The position numbers and the translations under genes are program-made. 64,000 nucleotides of DNA from Nilaparvata lugens (Eukaryota; Arthropoda; Insecta; Hemiptera; Delphacidae): positions 56,492,497-56,556,496 of the forward strand of contig NC_052508.1 in the NCBI RefSeq assembly GCF_014356525.2. The letters run 5' to 3'. The stretch's first letter is position 1. Every line of letters begins with the position of its first letter. The notes under the pieces were generated by a model that was not told where the DNA came from, ran no database searches, and saw nothing but the letters and a program-made list of their open reading frames with translations. Of this stretch, positions 17,489 to 28,900 are shown one piece after another.

Positions 17489-17630
17489 TACAGACCAATA
17501 CCCAAAAACCACTTTTTTGGACTCGGGGACCTTGAAACGTATAGAAATTTGGAAATTGGGGTACCTTAATTTTTTTTTGGAAAGCAATACTTTCCTTACC
17601 TATGGTGATAGAGCAAGGAAAGTAAAAATG
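16771..17630 (+). repeat. Unclassified 860 bp repeat family, copy 2 (uninterrupted)
   Basis: Complete version of the family split at 7468-9449. It starts AAAATCTGGTGTGGCGCACT and ends in the hairpin CTTTCCTTACC ... GCAAGGAAAGTAAA. A CA microsatellite lies at 17455-17480. It begins directly after the 16077 element and ends directly at a LINE remnant. Confidence 0.8.
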
Positions 17631-18115
17631 TACAGGAACTGATAAGGCCTGTAGTGACATATGGGGCGGAAACCTGGAGTATCACAAACTCTGATGCATA
17701 CAAGCTCAGGATATTCAAAATAAAGATTGTAAGAAGAATCTATGGAGGTTTTTATGAAGGAGGTGAATGGAGACAGAGAAATAAATTATATTCTCCAGGG
17801 TAGAGACATTGTATTACTTATAAAATCCCAGAGGCTACAATGGATTGGGCACCTAGAAAGAATGACTGAACAGAGAATGCCCAAAAAATGTATAAGGGTA
17901 GATTGGAGGGAAGAAGGCAAAGAAGCAGACGAAGGAATCGTTGGCTGGATGAAGTGGAGGCAGATATTAGATTGATGAGGGTCAGAGGTTGGAAACAGAA
18001 AGCAGGTGACCGTTTGGTATGGAGGCAGATAGTTGAGGAGGTTAAAGCTCCGCTGAGCTGTAATGCCAAAAAAGAAGATAAACATGTATCTTCATTGATC
18101 AATATATACGCGTAT
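17631..18115 (+). pseudogene. LINE reverse-transcriptase C-terminal remnant, frameshifted
   Basis: Three frames give one protein trace: LIRPVVTYGAETWSIT and KLRIFKIKIVRRIYGG (17639-17750), then LIKSQRLQWIGHLERM (about 17820-17865), then GRRQRSRRRNRWLDEVEADI to about 18050. These are the classic C-terminal marks of RTE/CR1-type reverse transcriptases (YG.ETW; R.L.W.GH..RM; RRR.RW.D.V..D). At least one stop and two frameshifts make it dead. Confidence 0.85.
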
Positions 18116-18721
18116 TAAAATTGTAGAGTTTTGATTGTAAATTTATGTGTAATGGACTGTTCTATGCAATACCATACAATATAATGCAGAAACTCTACTA
18201 ATTGTCAAAAAACCAATCATTTATCTTCATTAAGAAGTATTGTTCGGATACAGCCTGCTACTAGACTATATTCTTCATGGCCTGAACCAGCAACTTTTTA
18301 GCTGTTAAATGTAATGGAATAATGGAAGTTTTATTGGAACTGCCTTATAACTTTGATATTAAAGCGAATTCTGTTTGAGATGATAGGGCTGGGCTTGGAG
18401 TCGAACTACCGGTATGGCCTTGTTTGTCATGTACAATTAGCCTAAAGGTGTTTCAGTTATCATCAAATCAGCAGTGATCATGTTATTCTGTCATACTGCT
18501 TAAATTTCATTAGTAGGAAAGAGATATTCAAGGAGATCTTTAGTTCATTTTTTGTCTCATTTGTTTAAGAACTCCGCCATGACTATGAAGACTATTATGT
18601 TCTAAAACGTCTGCCAGGCTATAAAAAGATGTTAGGCGGGCTCTTCCACTGATCTTTTTCTTCTATGAAATTTATTCAAGATATGCTTTTTTATATTATG
18701 TAGGCTATACTGCATAATAGA
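18116..18721. other. Non-coding stretch between two LINE remnants
   Basis: No reading frame or repeat structure that I can name. Confidence 0.4.
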
Positions 18722-19085
18722 AAGGATTCAGCTTGCCTGGATAATGTGATTACAAATCTGAACATTGGCAATAACATTAGTTGTTCAATTGTAAATCCTC
18801 TCCTCAGTGACCACCTGGCACTCGGCTGCAATGTGGAATTGCCAATTAACTTCCACCAACCCTGCCTTTGTACCTGCAGGGCGTGATTGATTCACTTGGG
18901 TGCGACCCATCACACAGAGTAGACGCGAGCGTTTTCTGCATTATCTGACCCTGATTGACTGGAGCTTTCTGAAGGATCATCCTGATGCACAGCCCAATTT
19001 CACGGCTTTTCTTGATAGACTGCTGACTGGCTTCAACAACTGCTTTCCACTAAATACTAAAATACTAGATATGCTATGCTTTTGA
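18722..19085 (+). pseudogene. LINE endonuclease-to-RT fragment
   Basis: A frame from about 18722 reads CLDNVITNLNI and then NPLLSDHLALGCNVELPI, with the SDHxAL motif that ends the apurinic endonuclease domain of non-LTR elements. After a stop and a frame change, 18900-19085 reads LIDWSFLKDHPDAQPNFTAF and GFNNCFPLNTK, the linker before the reverse transcriptase. Both ends are missing. The orientation matches the next gene but it is unrelated to it. Confidence 0.7.
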
Positions 19086-19943
19086 TCAGCTGAAAAGTAA
19101 CTGTTTTAGAATTTTCAGTAGAAAATTGAAATTAAATCGCTTACTCTGATGTCAGGCGAAAAATATAATTATATAATAGACTATATTATATAATAATATA
19201 ATAGATTATATTATAGACTATAATTATTATTATAATTTATGGTTTCATAAAACTTCCAATATACTCAAATTTGATAGAGATTTTTATAATTGATACTTAA
19301 TTAATTGGTAAATATAAAGTGGAAGTAGGCTATTTCTCACCAAAATTACATACCATATTGCAAGTTGATTGTTCACTTAATACTGGTTTTCGTCTTTTAT
19401 TAGGTCTACCCAAAGACTGTTAAATATTATATTACTATTTATCTGGAAAAAAATAAAGATTGACAATAATTTATTCAAACATAATTATAGTACACTCTTC
19501 GAAGAATGTACTGACCGTCCGAAACATATTCGTGCAATTCTCATTTTATAATTTTGTTTCGTTCAGACAAAACACGCTGTGAAGTGGACTTTAGAATCTA
19601 TTTCTCTTCGAGAATGGATAAATTTTTGTAAAATATTTATATTTTTATGTTTCCCAAATTGATATATTTCTAAAAATATATTTTTATTATCTACAATCAG
19701 TATTTACAGATTAATTATTTAGGTGATCAAGAATGCCTTGAAACAAAGACGACGTTGTCGACTCTTTGAGGTTATGCTTTTGTAAAGAAAGTTTGGTTAT
19801 GTGACCTGATGTCACATGTTTTTCCAAAATTGCAATTGGTAAATATTAATTTGTGTGTTGTTTATTCTTAAGTTTAACAATCATGCTACTCTTTCAAAGT
19901 AGTTAGATACATTATAAAAGTGGTGTTCTATTAGTTATTAGCC
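19086..19943 (+). other. 5' flank of the RNA polymerase I subunit gene
   Basis: No exon seen. An AT repeat lies at 19165-19230 (TATAATA motifs in both orientations). The promoter and the start of transcription should lie in the last few hundred bases, but I see no decisive core element. TTAGTTATTAGCCATGG surrounds the chosen start codon. Confidence 0.5.
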
Positions 19944-22900
19944 ATGGAGGGTGGCAAATTCCATAAAGATTTTCGAGGCCTAAACTCGGTGAAGCCTCAG
20001 TCGTTGACATTTGGATTATTATCATATGATGATATAGTGAATCTAAGTGCTACGAAAATTATTACTCCTATGACGTTTGATCCGCTTGGACACCCAATTC
20101 CTGGAGGTTTGTATGATCCGATGATGGGACCTGTCAAAAGGGATGATAAATGTCCAACTTGTGGCTACACCTATAATGATTGTGTTGGACATATGGGATA
20201 CATTGATCTTCCAGTTCCAGTAATTAATCCTCTTTTTCATTCCGCAGTCAATTTTTTAATGATGAGTTCTTGCAACAAGTGTTATTCTGTAGTGATACCG
20301 TTTTCTAAGAAAATCCTTCTAATCAATCAACTAAAGTTACTCAATCATGGGTTTGTTAAGGAAGCAATAGAGCTTGAATCAATATTCAATGATGAGGTTG
20401 AAGGTAAGGAGAGGAAGTCTGATAATCTCCTCCTGAATGAATTAGAAAAACATGTCGAGCATATTCTAAAATCAAGCAACAGTCTTTTGCTGCCTGAAGT
20501 AGTTGAGATCCGTTCTATGCAACAGTTGCATGACCAGTTCATAAGTAATGGTTTTCAAAGTACTAGAAAAGCAGATTGTCCTCATTGCCATCAACGTTAC
20601 CAGAAGGTTAAAGTCCTGAAAAGGCAGTTAATCGCAAATGTTACAATGGAAGTTGCAGATAAATATGGAGATAAAGGAAATTCCAAAAAAGTTACTGAAG
20701 CAGGTCAGACTTACATCACTCCATCAGAAACTCTGAAACAATTGAGACAAGTCTGGAACAAAGATAAGAGTCTCCTAAGTGAGTTATTTCCTGTTCTGAG
20801 AACCACTTCATCCAAGACTCCAACGGATTTGTTTTTCTTTCTTATTGTACCTGTTACTCCTTGCTGCTACAGACCTGTAAAATTTTTAAATGGTATAATC
20901 AGTGAAAATATTCAGAATAAACTTTATAAGACGATTTTAGATGATTGTCTTGTTATAAGAAGCATTATTCACGTGATGAATAATCCAGAGTCTGATAGCC
21001 TTTCACTTGAGCATAGAGAACTGATCTCCAGGATTCGTGGCTCCACATACTCCGAGAAATTGCAATTTTCTTGGCATGGCTTGCAAGGTCATTGTGATTT
21101 GTTGGTAGAAAGTAACAGAAGCTCGTATGGCTCATTGGCTGATGTCAATCTATTAGGTTTGAAACAACTGATTGAAAAGAAGGAAGGGCTTATCAGAAAA
21201 AATATGATGGGAAAGAGGGTCAATTTTGCTGCGCGATCGGTTATAACACCCGACCCAAATTTGAATATCGATGAAATCGGTGTACCAGACGCGTTTGCTA
21301 AAACTCTGACCTATCCTGTTCCTGTCACATCATGGAATGTCAAGTCTTTGCGGAAAATGGTGATGAATGGACCAAATGTTCATCCAGGTGCTGTTCTTAT
21401 AGTAACAGAAGAGGGTGAACGTATCAGAATAAGCCCTGATAATCCTACCCACAGAGAAAGTTTGGCCAACAGGCTCTTGACTCCGGGAAGTAGTAAAACA
21501 AAAGGCATGAAAATTGTTCATAGGCATTTAACAGATGGTGATATTCTCCTATTAAATAGGCAGCCAACATTGCATAGACCCAGTATAATGGCTCACAAGG
21601 CACGCATACTAAAAAATGAAAAAACACTGCGTCTTCATTATTCAAACTGCAAGTCATACAATGCTGATTTTGATGGTGATGAAATGAATGCTCACTTTCC
21701 ACAGAACGAATTGGCGCGTAGTGAAGCATATAATCTTGTTAATGTGAGCAATCAGTATCTTGTACCAAAGGATGGAACGCCTCTGGGAGGTCTCATACAG
21801 GATCACATAATCTCAGGAGTGCGCATGTCAATTAGAGGCAGATTCTTCACACGTAGTGACTACATGCAACTTGTCTATCAAGCTCTGCCCTACATTCACG
21901 GCAATCTAGTGCTACTGCCACCAACTATTCTCAAGCCTGTCCAGCTGTGGTCTGGAAAGCAAATTATATCGACTATCATTCTAAATGTTATTCCCAAAGG
22001 AAAAGTGCCCATAAATTTAGTTTCTACATCAAAAATCAGCTTCAAAGCTTGGCAGAAAGGCAAGCCAAGACCATGGATTGCTGGCGGTACTCCTTTCACA
22101 AATCCTATCACAATGACTGAAGCCGAAGTTATCATTCGTAATGGAGAGTTGCTGTGTGGTGTTTTGGACAAAACACATTATGGTGCCACTCCCTACAGTT
22201 TAGTGCACTGTCTCTATGAGCTGTATGGTGGAACCTGCTCCACAAATCTTCTTAGCTCTTTCGGAAAGCTTTTCACATCGTTTCTGCAGATACATGGTTT
22301 CACTCTGGGTGTGAAAGACATTCTTGTGAATGAAAAAGCGGATGCAGAGCGACTGAAACATGTGAAGGATGTGAGAGAAGCTGGTATCATAGCTGCAACT
22401 CAGGCGCTAGAACTGCCACCGGACACAGATCGCCAAACTCTGAAAGCATCACTGGAAGAAGCTTACAAGAAAGACAAGAAGTTCAGTGCCCTGATCGACA
22501 GACAATACAAAAGTTGTCTGGACTCCTACACGAATCGGATAAACTCTGCGTGCATGCCTGAGGGACTGATCGAAAGTTTCCCTGACAATAATTTGCAGTT
22601 GATGGTGCAGTCGGGAGCGAAAGGATCGACGGTCAACACTATGCAGATCTCATGTCTTTTGGGTCAGATCGAGTTGGAAGGCAAACGTCCCCCCCTGATG
22701 GTATCGGGCCGATCGTTGCCCAGCTTCCCCCCCTACGAGGTGTCCGCCAGGGCCGGTGGTTTCATTGAAGGCCGATTCATGACTGGAATCCAACCGCAAG
22801 AATTCTTCTTCCATTGTATGGCTGGAAGAGAAGGCTTGATCGATACAGCCGTGAAAACTAGTCGCAGTGGTTACCTGCAGCGGTGTCTGATCAAACATCT

Positions 22901-25900
22901 GGAAGGAATCACCGTAAACTACGACCAAACAGTGCGAGACAGCGACGGATGTGTCATTCAGTTCCTGTACGGAGAAGATGGCAAGGATGTCACCAAGTCC
23001 CAGTTCTTCAAAGATCAGCAGATTCCCATTTTGGTCGAAAATCGTGATGCTGTTTTGAACCGTGATAACATAGAGCATTTGGAGCGTGTAACCAATATGG
23101 ATGTTATCCATGAGCATCGTAGGAAGATGAAAAGGTGGCTGAAATTTGTAAAGAAACATGACTTAAAAGGCAAGATTAGGCTAAATCCTTTCACACTATT
23201 TAGTGCGACCGAACAACCCAGTCATGAATCAAACAAGAGCATGAAGAAGTCCAGCCGCACTGTACGAAATCACTCATTGGTCAAGAAATGGCGCAGTTTG
23301 GATGAAGACAACAAATCCAAGTGAGTATCATTTATAGAAACATATATAACCTACTGATAAGTTATTTTTCATCTCTTCTATAGAAAATAGTTGCTTTAAT
23401 AAATTAGGCATTATTTGCGTACAATCTTGAGAAGCACTGTTTATTCATTCATGTATTTATTTTAAGTTACAAGTTTTTTAGGTCTACACAGGGTAAGACC
23501 AAAACAGACTTTATAAATGTAAAAAAATTAAATCCAACCTATAGCAGTAAATAAATGTGGACTCAATTTGAGAGCATGATTATTCAATGCACTTCAAATT
23601 TTATGTTTCATAGTTATAATTTACATTGTTACAATCCCATATCGTCACATCACTTATTTTATACTTGAAGGTTTTAATAGCTTCATCAGATTCATAATAA
23701 TTTTGATACTTGATTATTATATCTTTTATTCTATACGTTTATGTTTCAATATAGACTTGTTTATTAATAAAGTTTTTAACCAACGTGAATTTTTCTATAG
23801 GTACATTGAAAAGATAAAAGCAAAACCAGATCCTCTGACATCAATCTTGCAACCTGATCGACACTTCCAAGTGATATCGGAAAAGTTGGATGAGCTGATT
23901 GATAATTACTTGAAAAACAACAGGTAAATTTGTTTCTGATCCAATTGTTTACTTTCATCCTTATATCTAATAACATATTTTCCACTGTAGTACATCTTCT
24001 AATTTATACTCATTATGTTTAATTCTGCTTTAATATGAATGGATTAAATAATAATTTCTATAGCCTAATAGATTCTGTCATTTTCTTTTGATCTTTAAAG
24101 ACTCACAGAAAACTATTATTGTCAATGTAGAAACAATTCACTTTCAATATTATTAGTATTTTCATAAAATTGAACCATTTAGAAGGAATTCCTTCTTATT
24201 TAAAATTCTACAATTATTGGAAACCCGCTCCTTGTGTTTTTTCAAAATGGTTCTTTGTTCAATTTTCTTTCCAGTTTAATGTATTTTAAAACGTTCTAAG
24301 TGGGATGTGTTTCGCTCCTGAAGTGTAGCTTCGAAGAAGGAACTAAATGAATTCCACTTTGCAATGCCAGCAAAGAAAGTGAATTTCAAATCAAATCAAT
24401 ATTAATTTTAATGAGTAAAAGGCATAATACAATAATCATTGATAAAATACCAAGTATAAACAAGTAGACTGACTAAAATATATTATAATATTCTAAGATA
24501 ATTTTCATATTAATTACTGAGAAATATAAGTAATGTAGTTGGTTCAGTCACAAGAGAAATGTTGTCTGCCCTTAGGGTACAAACAGAACGGGCAGGTCAA
24601 TATTTAGCTTCCAGTTTTGGTCGCGCTCGCGATTGAACTCCATGTAACACAAATACATTATAAATCATGGGAGTGAACAGAACGGTCAAGTCTCAATAGA
24701 GTTTCAGCACGATTACATACAAATGTATTTGTAATTAGCAGCTAATTAGTGGCATCAATCGAAACCGAAAGATAAACCGCGATACCCACTCGTTCTGTTT
24801 GCACCTTTACTCTGCTCTATAGTTCAGCCTTTTTCCCGAAACTGCACCATCAGTGTCTTTAACAGAGGAAATAGTCAAGTGATGAGGTAACTTGATTATC
24901 GGTGTGATATTGTTGATGTTTTGCAGTTAATTTTTGACCGAGCGAAGTGAGGTTCAAGATTCAAGTCGAGGGTTTGGCATTTCTCTTTATGTATCTATGC
25001 ATATTATTATGTTCTGCATTTACGGCGAAAAGCGGCAATGGATTTCCATGAAATATGACAGGAATGTTCCTTTTTGAATTTTGCGTCGATTTATGTATAC
25101 CTACGGTTTTTTTCAAATTTTGAATTTTAAGGATATATAAAAGGAAAAGGAGTTTCCTTCATACGCCAATATTACCGTGAAAATCAGACTATAGAATTAT
25201 TCATAATATATCAGCTGTGGAGTGGATTATTAATTGCATGCATTTACGCAAAGTAACATAGTATTTTCTCTCGACCTTTCTCTACTTTCAACACGGGCTG
25301 ACTAGTTGCCACCAAGTCTTTTAGGAAATTAGCTTCTGATAATAGGAGCTGTTTATACAACAGATGATTAGCATTGTCGATACACCAACACTAACAGTCA
25401 TTAGCCGTTTTCACACCGATATATCGCCGACACGACAGAATTTACTCCGATGGACAGTTTAAGAGTAGGCTGTGGTTTATAACAGCCTGAGGTCTTCTGA
25501 TCATAGAACTACTATTACTTATAAGAATTATATTTTACTAGTAGTTCTGTGAACAGTAGACCTTTGGCAGTTATAAACCACAGCCTCCTCTTATACTGCC
25601 CATCAGAGTAAATTCTGTCCTGTCCTGTCGTGTCAGTGAAATATTGGTGTGAAAACGGCTTATTTGGCTGTTTGTGTATCGACAATGCTATAAGTTGTAA
25701 AGAACTACTATCATCAAAAGCTAATTTCCTAAAAGACATACTGGCAACTGTTCAGCCCGAGTTGAAAGCAGAGAAAGGTCGAAAGAATTGCTAAGCTGCA
25801 TTGAGTTATTAATTTCATGCGTCATTGCATGCAATTAATAATCCACACGACAGCTGATGTATGATGAATAATTCCAATGTACCTAGAATGTATTCTAGGT

Positions 25901-28900
25901 ACCTTGAATAATTCTATAGTATGATTTTTACGGTAATATTAGCATATGAAGAAAACTCCTTTTCCTTTTATATTATCCTTAAAATGCAAAATTTCAAAAA
26001 ACCTTCTACATAGGCTACAAACAGAACGGGCAGGTCAATATTTAGCTTCCAGTTTTGGTCGCGCTCGCGATTGAACTCCATGTAACACAAATACATTATA
26101 AATCATGGGAGTGAACAGAACGGTCAAGTCTCAATAGCGTTTCAGCACGATTACATACTAATGTATTTGTAATTAGCAGCTAATTAGTGGTATCATCAAT
26201 CGAAACTGAAAGATAAACCGCGATACCCACTCGTTCTGTTTGCACCTTTACTCTGCTCTATAGTTCAGCCTTTTTCCCGAAACTGCACCATCAGTGTCTT
26301 TAACAGAGGAAATAGTCAAGTGATGAGGTAACTTGATTATCGGTGTGATATTGTTGATGTTTTGCAGTTAATTTTTGACCGAGCGAAGTGAGGTTCAAGA
26401 TTCAAGTCGAGGGTTTGGCATTTCTCTTTATGTATCTATGCATGTTATTATGTTCTGCATTTACGGCGAAAAGCGGCAATGGATTTCCATGAAATATGAC
26501 AGGAATGTTCCTTTTTGAATTTTGCGTCGATTTATGTATACCTACGGTTTTTTTCAAATTTTGAATTTTAAGGATATGTAAAAGGAAAAGGAGTTTCCTT
26601 CATACGCCAATATTACCGTGAAAATCAGACTATAGAATTATTCATAATATATCAGCTGTGGAGTGGATTATTAATTGCATGCATTTACGCAAAGTAACAT
26701 AGTATTTTCTCTCGACCTTTCTCTACTTTCAACACGGGCTGACTAGTTGCCACCAAGTCTTTTAGGAAATTAGCTTCTGATAATAGGAGCTGTTTATACA
26801 ACAGATGATTAGCATTGTCGATACACCAACCCTAACAGCCATTATCCGTTTTCACACCGATATTCCACCGACACGACAAAATTTACTCCGATGGACAGTT
26901 TAAGAGTAGGCTGTGGTTTATAACAGCCTGAGGTCTACTTATCATAGAACTACTAGTACTTATAAGAATTATATTTTACTAGTAGTTCTGTGAACAATAG
27001 ACCTTGGGCAGTTATAAACCACAGCCTCCTCTTATACTGCCCATCAGAGTAAATTCTGTCCTGTCCTGTCGTGTCAGTGAAATATCGGTGTGAAAACGGC
27101 TTATTTGGCTGTTTGTGTATCGACAATGCTATAAGTTGTAAACAACTATTATCATCAAAAGCTTATTTCCTAAAAGACATACTGGCAACTGTTCAGCCCG
27201 AGTTGAAAGCAGAGAAAGGTCGAAAGAATTGCTAAGCTGCATTGAGTTATTAATTTCATGCGTCATTGCATGCAATTAATAATCCACACGACAGCTGATG
27301 TATGATGAATAATTCCAATGTACCTAGAATGTATTCTATGTACCTTGAATAATTCGATAGTATGATTTTTACGGTAATATTAGCGTATGAAGAAAACTCC
27401 TTTTCCTTTTATATTATCCTTAAAATGCAAAATTTCAAAAAACCTTAAACATATATCGACGCGCAATTTAAAAAGGAACATACCTGTCAAATTTCTTGAA
27501 AATCTATTGCCGCGTTTCTCCGTAAATGCGGAACATACCAAGCATATATAGATAAAGAGAAATCCAAAACCGTCGACTTGAATCTTGGACCTCACTTCGC
27601 TCGGTCAATTATTGTTGATGTTGTTTGGTGGGCAGTTGCGGCGGTAGAGGAGAGGCGGAGGTGCGGGAGGTGGTGAGCGTGTGGTCGATGCAGTCGATGT
27701 GCGCGGGCGGGGAGCCAGTTGGCATCCTGGCGGCGCAGAGTGTCGGCGAGCCCTCCACGCAGATGACACTCAACACATTCCACTTCGCTGGCCGAGGCGA
27801 GATGAACGTCACCCTCGGCATCCCCCGGCTGCGGGAGATCCTCATGATGGCCTCCAAGAACATCAAGACACCAGCCGTCGAAGTGCCCTTCCTCATGCAT
27901 GTTCCCAAGTATGTACTTCTTTATGTTTTTGAAGGGACGGATTCAAAGGTTCAAAGAATCTCACACGTCAACCGAAGCTTATTGTGTGTCCCAAGTATGT
28001 TGGTTAGGCAAACCAACTTCTGTGTCTTTTACAAGGTCCAGGAGTTTATGTACTACTTTCTATACTGTCTATCTTCCATCAGTATGGCTCAGCTGCACAA
28101 AAGCCTGTTAAATTTTAACCGTGATTAAAAGCCACAAGAACTAATCAGAAGGCTTCTCTGGCAAAAACGCTTCTTTAGTTCTCATGACTTTTAATCACGG
28201 TTAAAATTTAACAACCTTTTGTGCAACTAGGCTTATATCCATCATTTTCCTTCTATAGTCCTAGAGATATTACTTTTAGATGAAGAAGGGAAACCAGTTT
28301 CTCCTTCCTCAGTTTGTAGCAAGGACAGAGTAGTGGAGAGGAGTAAGCATGCTGCGCACAATTGGATGCTGACACAAAAGTAAGGAGAATGCTGTTAGGT
28401 AGTGGGAGTAATTAGTAAAGGAAAGAGTATCGGGACTCTGTCTTCGAGTGAGAGCCGTGTTAAAAGTAATATCTCTCGGACTAAAGATAATTAATTACAA
28501 CGAAATTATTTGTTGAATAACATGAACCTGCTATTTATTTATTTTATACATTGATACATAGGTTACAATATCATTCTCAACTATGAATGATTGGAAAAGG
28601 AACAACAGGCTTGTAGCCCAAAACTGTTTCTTTCTCAAATTTAGATAGAAATTGTCAAAAATAGGTTATGGTTGCAGAATATTAAAATATACAAATATTC
28701 AAATTTAAAATAATAGAACATACAAACTGAGAAATGAATACTCTGATGATTACCTCCCACAAGAAGCATAAGGAGATTGAATATTATAAATCCATTGCAC
28801 CACAGGTGGTCTTTGAAGCCTTGTACTCAATAATTCAGAGTACCGTAATATATGCAGTTTAAATTGGAATAATCTATTCTTCAAAAACAATTATAAGAAC

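Noticed and set aside
17388..17660. Reading frames with runs of HTHTHT or VCVCVC
   Set aside because: Translations of the CA microsatellite in the 860 bp repeat.
22650..23159. 169-codon minus-strand frame opposite RPA1
   Set aside because: Antisense shadow of the RPA1 bridge-helix region. No independent protein signal.
24575..27606. A viral or autonomous mobile element inside the duplicated block
   Set aside because: Neither unit has a reading frame beyond about 75 codons. The structure is fully explained by foldback arms and a MITE.
27592..27932. Minus-strand and alternative plus-strand frames over RPA1 exon 3
   Set aside because: Open only because the exon is GC-rich. The trigger-loop frame is clearly the real one.
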